The notes: generated by a model from the letters alone, not told the origin. Shown: positions 1-11,113, counted from the stretch's first letter. The stretch: DNA of 64,000 nt from Doris montereyensis (GCA_037039925.1 JAXRKP010000859.1:15001-79000), one strand, 5' to 3'. A program made the numbers and translations.

Positions 1-221
1 GTTGTTGAAAATCATTTTTGAATCATGCCTGCACAGTGTTTGTTATTGTTTTGTGTTATTTGTTATTGTGTGTGATTATTTGTTATTGTTTTGGGGTTGG
101 TGTTTAGAGGAGGAGGAAGAGAAGGGGGAAGGGCTTTAGGGTGGCCTTTCTGGGGCTGGGGGGGGGGGGGGGGTTCTGGGGAGGGTGTTGGTGTGTTGAC
201 GTTTTCTTGTCTACCATTCAG
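1..221. other. Intron sequence with a poly-G run
   Basis: No coding signal is seen. TTATTTGTTATTG-like short repeats occupy 35-90. A purine-rich stretch with a run of about 16 G lies at 157-173; it is a candidate G-quadruplex. This should be intron of the Hv-like gene. Confidence 0.5.
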
Positions 222-1640
222 AAAGGTAAATAGATTATGATGTCACCAATGCCATACAGAAAGGTAAATAGATTATGATGTCACCAATGCCATACAGAAA
301 GGTAAATATATTATGACGTCACCGATGCCATACAGAAAGGTAAACAGATTATGATGTCATCAATGCCATACAGAAAAGTAAATATATTATGACGTCACCG
401 ATGCCATACAGAAAGGTAAATAGATTATTTTGTCACCAATGCCATACAGAAAGCTAAATATATTATGACGTCACCGATGCCATACAGAAAGGTAAATAGA
501 TTATGATGTCACCAATGCCATACAGAAAAGTAAATATATTATGACGTCATCGATGCCATACAGAAAGGTAAATAGATTATGATGTCACCAATGCCATACA
601 GAAAGGTAAATATATTATGACGTCAATGATGCCATACAGAAAGGTAAATAGATTATGATGTCACCAATGCCATACAGAAAGGTAAATAGATTATGACGTC
701 ACTAATGCCATATAGAAAGGTAAATAGATTATGACATCACCAATGCCATAAAGAAAGGTACATAGATTATGACGTCACCAATGACATACAGAGAGGTAAA
801 TAGATTATGACGTCACTACTGCCATACAGAAAGGTAAATAGATTATGACGTCACCAACGCCGTACAGAAAGGTAAATAGATTATGACGTCACCAATGCCA
901 AACAGAAAGGTAAATAGATTATGACGTCACCAATGGCATACAGAGAGATAAATAGATTATGACGTCACCAATGCCATACAGAAAGGTAAATAGATTATGA
1001 CGTCACCAATGCCATACAGACAGGTAAATAGATTATGACGTCGCCAATGCCATTCAGAGAGGAAAATAGATTATTACGTCATCAGTAACGTACAGAAAGT
1101 AAAAAGATTATGACATCATCAATATCATACAGAGAGGTAAATAGATTATGACGTCACCAATGCTATACAGAGAGGTAAATAGATTATGACGTCACCAATG
1201 CCACACAGAGGGGTAAATAGATTATGACGTCTCCAATGCCATACAGAGGTAAATAGATTATGACGTCTCCAATGCCATACGGAGAAGTAAATAGATGCTG
1301 ACGTCACCAATGCCATACAGCGCGGTAAATGACGTCACCAAGGCCATACAGATAAATAGATTATGATGTCACTTTTGCCATACATAGAGGTAAATAGACA
1401 ATGACGTCATCAATGCCATACAGAGAGATAAATAGATTATGACGTCACCATTGCCACACAGAGAGATAAAAAGATTATGACGTCACCATTGCTATACAGA
1501 CAGGTAAATAGATTATGACGTCACCATTGTCATACATAAGGTAAATAGATTATGACGTCACCAATGCCATACAGAGAGGCAAATAGATTATGACGTCACC
1601 ATTACTATACAGAGAGATAAATAGATTATGATGTCACCAT
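222..1640. repeat. 38-bp minisatellite carrying CRE-like TGACGTCA in most units
   Basis: About 37 imperfect copies of a unit containing CAGAAAGGTAAATAGATTA, then TGACGTCACC and AATGCCATA. Units in the left third often carry TGATGTCA instead. The array fills the intron up to the S3-S4 exon acceptor. Confidence 0.95.
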
Positions 1641-1645
1641 TGCAG

Positions 1646-1784
1646 GTATTTGACGGCATAGTCGTCATCATCTCATTCGTCATCGACCTGGTCTTCATAG
1701 AGGGCGTCACGATTTTTCAAGTCCAGGACTTTGTTCTCATTCTCACCTTCCTGTTGCCATGGAGAATTCTTCGAGTCCTTAACA
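1646..1784 (+). CDS. HVCN1-like: Hv-like exon: S3 and S4 of the voltage sensor
   Basis: The acceptor is TTGCAG (AG at 1644-1645) and the donor is GTACGT at 1785. The frame opens at GTA TTT GAC. FD and ID carry the two conserved S3 acids. S4 reads [11 protein letters not shown]: the first Hv1 gating Arg (R205 in human) is replaced by Leu, with Pro before the conserved Trp. The length of 139 nt leaves one base over, while the following exon reads correctly only if it begins in phase 0 at 4702, or if a second acceptor ending at 4714 is used. The acceptor sits on the last unit of a 1.4 kb minisatellite. Confidence 0.75.
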
Positions 1785-3042
1785 GTACGTCGGTTTGTCT
1801 TTTTCTTTCTTTCTTTCTATTATTTTTTTTACCCATATCCACATAAAAAAAAAATATGTTTAACTGAAATAAAGGCAGCCACGTAGCTAAACAAGTGGGG
1901 GTTGGGGTGGTGTTGGGGGGGGGGGGGAAATAAACGAGGATTCAATTATTTATTTTTTTTTACCCACATCAGCAACTAATGTGATATCGATGGTTTCAGT
2001 AGACCTTTTCTTAATTTTTTCCCGGACTGCCCTGTAAACAGCCAAGGAATCGTTAACGTGCGTAGAGGCTTGTGGTCTGCACACGGGACCTCCTTTTTAT
2101 CGCCCGACTCTGACAAGCTCCAGAAAAAATTTCTTTCGTCGTGGCTTGAAGTCACGACCGTTTGATTGACATGTCGACACCTTACCTCTGGACCACCAAG
2201 TCCCTGGTAATTAACATGCATTGCGTTGAAGTAGTTGTAGTCAGAAAAAACACACACGCATTGCGTTGAAGTAGTTGTAGTCAGAATAAACACACAAAAG
2301 TAGTTGTAGTCAGAATGAACACACACACACACATTGCGTTAAAGTAGTTGTAGTCAGAATGAACACACACACATTGCATTAAAGAAGTTGAAGTCAGAAT
2401 GAACACACACACACATTGCATTAAAGAAGTTGAAGTCAGAATGAACACACACACACACGCATTGCGTTCAAGTAGTTGTAGTCAGAATGAACACACACAC
2501 ACACACACTGCATTAAAGTAGTTGAAGTCAGAATGAACACACACACACACACACATTGCGTTAAAGTAGTTGTAGTCAGAATGAACACACACACATTGCG
2601 TTAAAGTAGTTGTAGTCAGAATTAACACACACACATTGCGTTAAAGTAGTTGAAGTCAGAATGAACACACACACACATTGCATTAAAGTAGTTGAAGTCA
2701 GAATGAACACACACACATTGCATTAAAGTAGTTGAAGTCAGAATGAACACACACACACATTGCATTAAAGTAGTTGAAGTCAGAATGAACACACACACAC
2801 ACATTGCATTAAAGTAGTTGAAGTCAGAATGACACACACACACATTGCATTAAAGTAGTTGAAGTCAGAATGACACACACACACATTGCATTAAAGTAGT
2901 TGAAGTCAGAATGAACACACACACACACATTGCGTTAAAGTAGTTGAAGTCAGAATGAACACACACACACATTGCGTTAAAATAGTTGAAGTCAGAATGA
3001 ACACACACACACATTGCGTTAAAGTAGTTGAAGTCAGAATGA

Positions 3043-3074
<32 letters not shown>

Positions 3075-6000
3075 TTAAAGTAGTTGAAGTCAGAATGAAC
3101 ACACACACACATTGCGTTAAAATAGTTGAAGTCAGAATGAACACACACACACATTGCGTTAAAGTAGTTGAAGTCAGAATGAACACACACACACACATTG
3201 CGTTAAAATAGTTGAAGTCAGAATGAACACACACACACACATTGCGTTAAAATAGTTGAAGTCAAAAGGAACACACACACACATTGCATTAAAGAAGTTG
3301 AAGTCAGAATGACACACACACACACACACACGCATTGCGTTAAAGTAGTTGTAGTCAGAATGAACACACACACACACACACACACTGCATTAAAGTAGTT
3401 GAAGTCAGAATGAACACACACACATACATTGTGTAAGTAGTTGTAGTCAGAATGAACACACACACACACATTGTGTTAAAGTAGTTGTAGTCAGAATGAA
3501 CACACACACACACACACATTATGTTAAAGTAGTTGTAGTCAGAATGAACACACACACACACATTATGTTAAAGTAGTTGTAGTCAGAATGAACACACACA
3601 CACACATTGTGTTAAAGTAGTTGTAGTCAGAATGAACACACACACACACATTGTGTTAAAGTAGTTGTAGTCAGAATGAACACACACACACACACATTGT
3701 GTTAAAGTAGTTGTAGTCAGAATGAACACACACACACACACACACATTATGTTAAAGTAGTTGTAGTCCAGAATGACACACAGCCAGAATGAAACACACA
3801 CACACACATTGTGTTAAAGTAGTTGTAGTCAGAATGAACACACACACACACACACACGCATTGTGTTAAAGTAGTTGTAGTCAGAATGACACACACACAT
3901 ATTGTGTTAAAGTAGTTGAAGTCAGAATGAACACACATACACACACATTGTGTTAAAGTAGTTGTAGTCAGAATGAACACACACACACACACATTGTGTT
4001 AAAGTAGTTGTAGTCAGAATGAACACACACACACACACATTGTGTTAAAGTAGTTGTAGTCAGAATGAACACACACACACACACATTATGTTAAAGTAGT
4101 TGTAGCCAGAATGACACACAAAACACACACACACACATTGCGTTAAAGTAGTTGTAGTCAGAATGAACACACACACACACACACACGCATTGTGTTAAAG
4201 TAGTTGTAGTCAGAATGAACACACACACATATTGTGTTAAAGTAGTTGAAGTCAGAATGAACACACATACACACACATTGTGTTAAAGTAGTTGAAGTCA
4301 GAATGAACACACACACACACATTTTGTTAAAGTAGTTGTAGTCAGAATGAACACACACACACATTGTGTTAAAGTAGTTGTAGTCAGAATGACACACACA
4401 CACACACACACACACATTGTGTTAAAGTAGTTGTAGTCAGAATGAACACACACACACACACATTGTGTTAAAGTAGTTGTAGTCAGAATAGACACACACA
4501 CACACACACACATTGTGTTAAAATAGTTGTAGTCAGAATAAACACCCACACACACACACATTGCGTTGAAGCAGTTGTAGTCAAAATGCCTTCCATGATT
4601 CATGGTGGGGTTTGATAAAGTGTGATAAGTCTGTGACCACCTGAATGTTACCTCAATTTCTTCACATTTTGTGTTCTCACTCTTCACCACTCTCCCCACA
4701 GGTTTTAATCGTAGCTGTGTTGGACAAGCAGAGACTCAACCTCAAAATCATCTACACACAGAAGAAAAAGATTTCCAGAAACCTGTCAGAGGTCAACAAT
4801 AAGGTGGAGGTTTTACAAGTAAGTTTTCAAACACGTCATAATGAGAATAATGAGAATCATGAGAATATTGAGAATATTGAGAATATTGAGAATAATGAGA
4901 ATTATGAGAATATTGAGAATAATGAAAATATTGAGAATAATGAGAATAATGAGAATAATGAGAATTATGAGAATAATGAGAATTATGAGAATAGTGAGAA
5001 TAATGAAAATAATGAGAATAATGAGAGAATAACGAGAATTATGAGAATAATGAAAATAATGAAAATAACGAGAATTATGAGAATAATAAAAATAATGAGA
5101 ATAATGAAAATAATGAAAATAACAAGAATTATGAGAATAATAAAAATAATGAGAATAATGAAAATAATTAGAATAACGAGATTTATCAGAATAGTGAGAA
5201 TAATGAGAATTATGAGAATAATGAGAATAATGATGCGAAACGTGTGCAGTTTTTTTCCCATCGACTAGTATTTGAGATAACTTCAGGCCAGAATATTTTG
5301 ACAATTCTCAGACATATATTTATCAATGATTGTAGTTTTTGTGGTTCTCCATGTTTCTGTGCCATATGTTAGCACTGACTTGACATTTAAGTTGAATATC
5401 TTTAGTTTGATTTTTTCTGGTAAACTCTAGCATCAACTATGCTGATCTTAACGTTGATGACATGATGTATCTCAAAACAAATCAAAAAGTGCAGATATAG
5501 CTATTTTGATCTCAGGTGAGGGCTTTTTCACTTGTAAACTATTATACTCTGACGTCATCATTTTCTGTCTTCTTTCAGCGCCAAATCCAAGTTTTGCAAG
5601 GCCTGTGTTCTTCTCGCGGTATCCATGAAGGAGATGTGAGGAAAGTGCTTGGAAGTAAGTAGCGTCACCATAAGTACAAAGTGGTGAATAAAGACATGAA
5701 ATTATTCATTATATTGTACAAAGTGGTGAATAAAGACATGAAATTATATATTATATTGTACATAGTGGTGAATAAAAACATGAAATTATACATTATATTG
5801 TACAAAGGGGTGAATAAAGACATGAAATTATACATTATATTGTACAAAGGGGTGAATAAAGACATGAAATTATACATTATATAGTACAAAGTGGTGAATA
5901 AAGACATGAAATTATACATTATATTGTACAAAGTGGTGAATAAAGACATGAAATTATTCATTATATTGTACAAAGTGGTGAATAAAGACATGAAATTATA

Positions 6001-6378
6001 GATTATATTGTACAAAATGGTGAATAAAGACATGAAATTATACATTATATTGTAGAAAGTGGTGACTAAAGACATGAAATTATACATTATATTGTACAAA
6101 ATGGTGACTAAAGACATGAAATTATAGATTATATTGTACAAAATGGTGAATAAAGACATGAAATTATACATTATATTGTACAAAGTGGTGAATAAAGACA
6201 TGAAATTATACATTGTATTGAATCCCTTGAGGAGCAAATACAAGACAAACACGAAGGAATAGACTGAAACTTTATAGTTGCTCACCAGACAGAATCAAAC
6301 CTGCGACCTCAACATCGCAACTCATCATCTCGTCATGCAAAAATATGTACGACCTCTGTTAACTACGCTCCTTGACGT

Positions 6379-6468
<90 letters not shown>

Positions 6469-7876
6469 GAGAGAGAGGAGGGGGAGGGGTGAGGGAGGGA
6501 GGGAGGAGGGAAGGAGGGAGGGAGGGAGGAGAGAGGGAGGGAGGGAGGACAGGGAACATTTCACCTAAAACTTTCCCTTCTACACTATCTCTTCATTCTC
6601 CTCCACTTTCTCTTCTTTCTTCTGCCTCTTCTTTCTCTTTTCCTTCTGCCTTTTCTTTCTCTTCTTTCTCTACCACCTTCTTATCTTTTCCACTTTTCTT
6701 CCTTTCAAACCTCATGTCCTCTGCAATATCGTCTTTTGCTCTGCGTTTCCTTTTCTTCAACCTCCTCTTTTCTTCTTTCTCTTTTTCTTTCTTTAACCTC
6801 CTTTTTTCTTCTTCTTTTGTTGTTGTTGTTGCCGATCTCTTCTTTTTCTTCAACCTCCTCTCCGCATACAATACTCCACCTTCATTATTAATGATATGCA
6901 AACTTTTTTTTTTTCTCCTTTTTAATTGTCTTTCCTTTTTTTTTCTTTTTTTTTTTTGTATGTTTGATTGTCTTTCCTTTTTTTGTATGTTTAATTTTTT
7001 CTTTTTCTTTTTTTTTTTTTTTAGCGGAAAAATCGGAAAAGAAGGGAGGCCACGGTGGGGCGGGCTGAGCAGCATGATGGCGCTGGGCAAACTGGCTTTC
7101 CAAGCCGCGGACGCTCTGGCGCCCATGCCTAACGACTACGGTGGCAACAACAAAAAATGGCCGTCGTCTACGTCACAACCCGCTTCCAGCTCGCCCGTCC
7201 TGCTGTCGCCGTTTGCCCTGAGTAACGTGGCCACGAGCGAGTTCCAAGCCTCCTCCGCCCCGTCCTCGCCCACATCACCGGAAGTGACTACCGCCAACCG
7301 TTATCAAAAGAAGAAAGCAGCCACGATGACGACGACGACTGCGTCAACTGTCATTCCCATGTCGAACGGCACCGGCCAAACGTTCAACGGTGGCAACACC
7401 GCCATCACGCCAAATGGCATCGGGAATTCCCATAAAATCATACAGGGAAATCCCGAAGTGGAAATCAACACCAACCCTCGTCACCTCGAGGGAGCGAAGG
7501 TCAGGTTTCCGTGAGCAGAGGTCATTCCGTGGACGACGATTCTGTCGGGACAGAATTCGAGGATTTCAAATACCAAGACAACGACGACGATGGCCAGGCG
7601 ATCACGTCGACGTCACAAGTGACCTTGAACTCTACCCCTGATGAATCGTCGCCCGCTTCTGTGTCCGACTCCACCGCGGCGGCGGACAGTGTTGCCATCG
7701 ACATAGATGATGACCTTGACCTTAATCAGACATCACCAACACCACCAACGACAACAACAACAACCACCCCTTCGTCCTCAGACTCTCCTTCTCCTCCTCC
7801 TCCTAATTCCAAACCGGAAGCAAAAAATTCGAAGGACAGACATGTCAATCAAGTTGATGCAAATTCCAAGTTGTAG
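1646..7876 (+). CDS. HVCN1-like: Hv1/TMEM266-type voltage-sensor protein, 3' part (exons 1646-1784, 4702-4818, 5579-5654, 7025-7876)
   Basis: The exons in order give S3 ([17 protein letters not shown]), S4 (WRILRVLN), a charged coiled coil ([19 protein letters not shown]) and a Ser/Pro/Thr/Asp-rich tail of about 280 residues. In Hv1 channels the S1-S4 domain is itself the proton pore and a C-terminal coiled coil makes the dimer at the plasma membrane. The two S3 aspartates are 11 residues apart, as Asp174 and Asp185 are in human Hv1, and the S4 Trp, two Arg and Asn match W207, R208, R211 and N214. S1-S2 must lie left of the window. The tail is far longer than in vertebrate Hv1, which ends soon after the coiled coil, and recalls TMEM266 (HVRP1), a non-conducting relative; the S4 Asn favours Hv1. 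One exon junction and two points in the last exon have frame conflicts. I am confident of the family, but not of the subfamily or of proton conduction. Confidence 0.8.
1785..1957 (+). other. Intron start, T-rich, with G-run
   Basis: Donor side of the intron, holding TTTC repeats at 1800-1820 and a G-run at 1915-1927. No coding signal. Confidence 0.5.
1958..2214 (-). mobile_element. SINE family B copy
   Basis: It starts with ACCCACATCAGCAACTAA, continues through CGGACTGCCCTGTAAACAGC and ACGGGACCTCC, and ends CTCTGGACCACCAAGTCCC. The same order recurs about 14 times in the window. The full plus-strand copy at 12533-12868 shows a tRNA-like head (GTGGTCC, GGCAAGG), so this copy lies on the minus strand. 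Confidence 0.8.
2216..4590. repeat. 2.4 kb minisatellite, (CA)n plus GTTAAAGTAGTTGTAGTCAG unit
   Basis: About 55 units of 38-48 bp. Each has a variable (CA)n, then ATTGCGTTAAAGTAG and TTGTAGTCAGAATGAA. The left half favours TTGAAGTCAG and the right half TTGTAGTCAG, which suggests block-wise homogenisation. CA length varies from unit to unit. Open frames through it on the minus strand are by-products of the repeat. Confidence 0.95.
4702..4818 (+). CDS. HVCN1-like: Hv-like exon: end of S4 and start of coiled coil
   Basis: The acceptor is CTCTCCCCACAG and the donor CAA|GTAAGT is perfect. Its 39 codons start [14 protein letters not shown], equivalent to the stretch after N214 in Hv1, and continue into a Lys-rich amphipathic segment ending NNKVEVLQ. 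The end phase is 0. An alternative acceptor (TCGTAG, AG at 4713-4714) would start the exon at 4715 and match the phase of the preceding exon, at the cost of four residues after S4. Confidence 0.72.
4838..5235. repeat. GAGAATAAT-type short tandem array
   Basis: A/G/T-only 6- to 9-bp motif (GAGAATAAT, GAGAATATT, GAAAATAAT) starting 19 nt after the splice donor at 4819. It is open in several frames only because of its composition. Confidence 0.9.
5236..5578 (+). other. Unique intron sequence up to the acceptor
   Basis: AT-rich single-copy sequence with no extra exon seen; it ends in the pyrimidine tract TTTTCTGTCTTCTTTCAG. Confidence 0.55.
5579..5654 (+). CDS. HVCN1-like: Hv-like exon: coiled-coil end
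   Basis: The acceptor is TCTTCTTTCAG and the donor is A|GTAAGT. It encodes [14 protein letters not shown] followed by [11 protein letters not shown], continuing the heptad pattern of the preceding exon and comparable to the end of the Hv1 C-terminal helix (human ...RLNKLLRQHGLLGEVN). The start is phase 0 and one base is carried out. A 42-bp minisatellite begins about 20 nt after the donor. Confidence 0.72.
5675..6215. repeat. 42-bp minisatellite in Hv-like intron
   Basis: About 13 copies of a unit with GTGGTGAATAAAGACATG and AAATTATACATTATATTG, starting about 20 nt after the donor at 5655. Units differ at a few sites (ACTAAAG for AATAAAG, TAGA for TACA). Confidence 0.95.
6379..6552. repeat. 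(GA)n microsatellite passing into a GGGA-rich purine tract
   Basis: Pure GA for about 95 bp, then GAGGGAGG-type purine sequence. The plus strand is all purine. Confidence 0.95.
6560..7022 (+). other. Long pyrimidine-rich tract before the last Hv-like exon
   Basis: About 460 nt dominated by CTTTCTC, CTTCTTT and poly-T runs, leading straight into the TTTAG acceptor. It acts as an extended polypyrimidine tract; open frames on either strand are compositional. Confidence 0.7.
7025..7876 (+). CDS. HVCN1-like: Hv-like last coding exon: long low-complexity cytoplasmic tail, with frame breaks
   Basis: The acceptor TTTAG follows a long pyrimidine tract. Joined in phase, the exon starts [12 protein letters not shown] and hits TGA at 7066; one extra base in the GGGG run at 7057-7060 would continue smoothly into [20 protein letters not shown] and about 130 more residues, up to TGA at 7512-7514. 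A second frame, open only from 7436, gives [19 protein letters not shown] and then Asp-, Thr- and Pro-rich sequence to TAG at 7874-7876. The whole stretch has coding-like composition (GC-rich, S/T/P/D), unlike the AT-rich flanks. I read it as one exon with two one-base losses. If the first frame is the true end, the protein stops at 7514. Confidence 0.65.
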
Positions 7877-8175
7877 TTCAAAGGACCAAGGCTTTGTGCA
7901 AGCTCAGTGACTGCGGTGTGCTAGCCGTTGGTGTAGCTGGCTGGTTGGTTGTTTTTTGGGGGGTTTTTTCCACCTGGAAGTGCTATGATGTCATCTCTTT
8001 TTCCATCGACTTATCCATCTATCCATTCATCCATCCATCAATCCATTATGACAACCCCAGGCTTGCCAAACTAAACTTTGCCCCCCCCCTATCCCCACCA
8101 CGCCCAACACCAACATTCCTCATATTATTATATAATTCCATTGTATGAATATAATAAATGTCACTTACTCTTTTC
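7877..8175 (+). other. Putative 3' UTR of the Hv-like gene with AATAAA
   Basis: AT-rich, non-coding sequence follows the stop. A canonical AATAAA lies at 8153-8158, about 280 nt past the stop, the only strong signal near the gene end. It includes a CCAT-rich stretch at 8005-8045 and a C-run at 8082-8090. Confidence 0.5.
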
Positions 8176-8543
8176 ACCCGCTTCAGCAATAATAACACTA
8201 TGTACACAAAGAGAATCATTTTATTATAATCTTATATTTGGTGACGGGATTTCGTTCGATAATGATACCAATTATGCAATTTACATATTATTAATTTCAT
8301 GTATTATTCATTGTCATGCTTATTTTTTAAGAAATTGAAATGAAGATCTTATCTACTTGAATTAAGCCAAGGCGTAAAGATAAATAGGCTATGTTCGTCC
8401 ATGGCTTGAATTGGGCATTTGGGGGGGAGGGGTATAAATCAGATTCCTTTAATTAGGGTTTGCACATCCAAAAGAAAGCGCAAAGCAATGGTAGGTCTTG
8501 TATCTCACGCCTACTGCATCGCTTACACCAACACAGTTGTCCT
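8176..8543. other. Intergenic AT-rich sequence
   Basis: No open frame with coding composition and no repeat recognised. Confidence 0.5.
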
Positions 8544-8544
8544 G

Positions 8545-8676
8545 AAGAGAGATACGTGTACTTGTAACTGAGGTGACCTGACGCCCTAAGAGAGATACGT
8601 GTACTTGTAACTGAGGTGACCTGACGCCCTAAGAGAGATACGTGTACTTGTAACTGAGGTGACCTGACGCCCTAAG
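8545..8676. repeat. 43-bp direct repeat, three copies
   Basis: Three near-identical copies of AAGAGAGATACGTGTACTTG followed by TAACTGAGGTGACCTGACG, starting near 8545, 8588 and 8631. The units are contiguous. Confidence 0.9.
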
Positions 8677-8927
8677 AGAGATTGTAATAGTCAATGCTTG
8701 CTCCATCTCACTCCCTCCTTTCAGGTGACAGAATCATGAATTGACCTTTGTGGTGTCCTCTACCTCTAAGCACAGACTGTAGACACTTGAATTTTGGATG
8801 TCTACTAAGCTATTATTTAGCGTAAAGATAGACACTGTGGATGTCCGCTTAGTCTCAGAGACGAGGTAGACATCTGTATGCCCCTCTAGTCTCTTCGGTA
8901 ATAAAATTGTAAGTCAGATTATTTTAA

Positions 8928-9058
8928 ACACCACATATGTGCAAAGTGACACCACATACATGCAAAGGGACACCACATATGTGCAAAATGACACCACATA
9001 CATGCAAAGGGACACCACATGTGTGCAAAGGGACACCACATACATGCAAAGGGACACC
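8928..9058. repeat. 21- to 22-bp minisatellite
   Basis: About six copies of ACACCACATACATGCAAAGG alternating with a CATATGTGCAAA version. Confidence 0.9.
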
Positions 9059-9059
9059 T

Positions 9060-10245
9060 GTGTATTTCACAAGGTTGATGATAAATACATAAATCACTAA
9101 CGAGTACGACAAATGACAGATAAAATTGGTGATCGTTCAATTAGTGTTCCTAAGTGTCACATATGTGTCCCATATATAGACGTACTGATCAACACAACAA
9201 AGGATCAACAGAACACACAGCAACATCACAAAAGGATTTTTATTCAAAGTCACAAATCATGAGGAACGGGATTGACTTACCAGATTCCTTAACTATTCCT
9301 AAAAAGAACAAAAGATTTTAATCCTGAGATCACTAGACATCTATACATCTAGAATTTTCTTTGAAATTTTAATTCCATTCTCGTGCGGTTTAGATCTGTA
9401 GATGGTATGGTGTATGTTATAGCGGCACATACTCGTAGTCAATTTACAAAAATAAAAAGTTGGCATATGAAAGACACGTTGTAATGAAGTTTAAAGTCTC
9501 ATTTCCCCTGAATGGTTTGAGTTAGGGTCTACCATGTAGTGTAGTTAGCAGGTTGGTTTATGGTAACGGTAACATAGCAGTGGAAAAAACACCAGGCGCT
9601 TATAAGAAAAGGGGGAAAAAAGAACATAGGATTGGACTAACGGTGTGTTTAAAATAAAATTAATTGTTTGCCAAACGGTAATTTTGCAAGTCTGGCAATC
9701 GGGTAAAATTAATAATTTTTTTTGCTTTGTTTAAACAAGATAATTATTATAGTCTTATATGGTTTGCCAAACGTGTCAAGAAAATTAAGACACTATGTTA
9801 AACCAAAGCAAAAGTGTTGTGTTAGTGTAAATCAAAATGTCATTTGAATAAAAAGAAAAGAACGAGAACACTATTATTCATGTACGTTTTATTCCAACTC
9901 TATCTATCAGCATTTTCATGTCAAAATGAATTGTTGCCGGCTTGGATTGAACTTGTTACTTAAGATTCAAATTATTCATGTTCAAAGTTGTATCACATAA
10001 ATGCCTTAAGTCAGACGTATACATTTTTGAGTTTACCACATAAAGGCATCTGTATGTGTTTTTCGCCTAAAAATATCTAAGTTATCAACCAACCAGAAAC
10101 ACGAAAACTGAAAGTAAAACCATATCATATCATAATTTGCATTCAACCTCTTTGAGAATAGAACTTTGACTAAAATTCTAGGAATTTTTCTTGTTTTTCT
10201 CAAAACGTCTTGACTTAGGCATTTATGTTATACAAATGACGGTAT
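9060..10245. other. Intergenic single-copy sequence
   Basis: AT-rich. No exon-like frame with splice signals and no repeat family recognised. Confidence 0.5.
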
Positions 10246-10254
10246 GTATCATAT

Positions 10255-10693
<439 letters not shown>

Positions 10694-10779
10694 CCTTCTA
10701 ACTTTCTCTATATTTACCTATGTATCTAACTACCAATACATCTTTACTATCATTCAAGAACGAACGCGAAATATGACAA

Positions 10780-10825
10780 TAAGTGACAACTCCACTAATA
10801 AAGACATTAGTGGAGTTGTCACTTA
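10780..10825. repeat. Perfect 20-bp inverted repeat (hairpin)
   Basis: Left arm 10780-10799 (TAAGTGACAACTCC...) is perfectly complementary to right arm 10806-10825 (...GGAGTTGTCACTTA), with a 6-nt loop AAAGAC. It would fold into a stable hairpin in either strand. Confidence 0.95.
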
Positions 10826-11113
10826 AAGACTTCACTCCACTGTGGCTCCTTCGTATCATTCAAGAAGTGTATTTCTCCATACCACTATCTAAATGTCTAT
10901 CTATCTAGTTACCTCGATACTATATATCTATCTATTTATCTAGCTGTATGTATATATCTGTATTATATATAATTCGATTAGTGTATCTCTCCACATAATT
11001 CTAATTAATATAATCTATCTGTCTCTTGCCTTCATCTTGACTTAAACTTAAATTAATTATAAACCTGTTAATCGGCAATGTCAACAGAATTTTCTTCTAT
11101 GCATTATTTCATT

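Noticed and set aside
2216..4699. Chain of overlapping minus-strand frames reading [14 protein letters not shown]
   Set aside because: They follow the CA minisatellite unit in all frames and change frame with each CA length change; no codon constraint.
4645..5268. 207-codon plus frame as a complete gene
   Set aside because: Only 4702-4818 is an exon of the Hv-like gene; the rest is read-through into intron and the GAGAATAAT array past a perfect GTAAGT donor.
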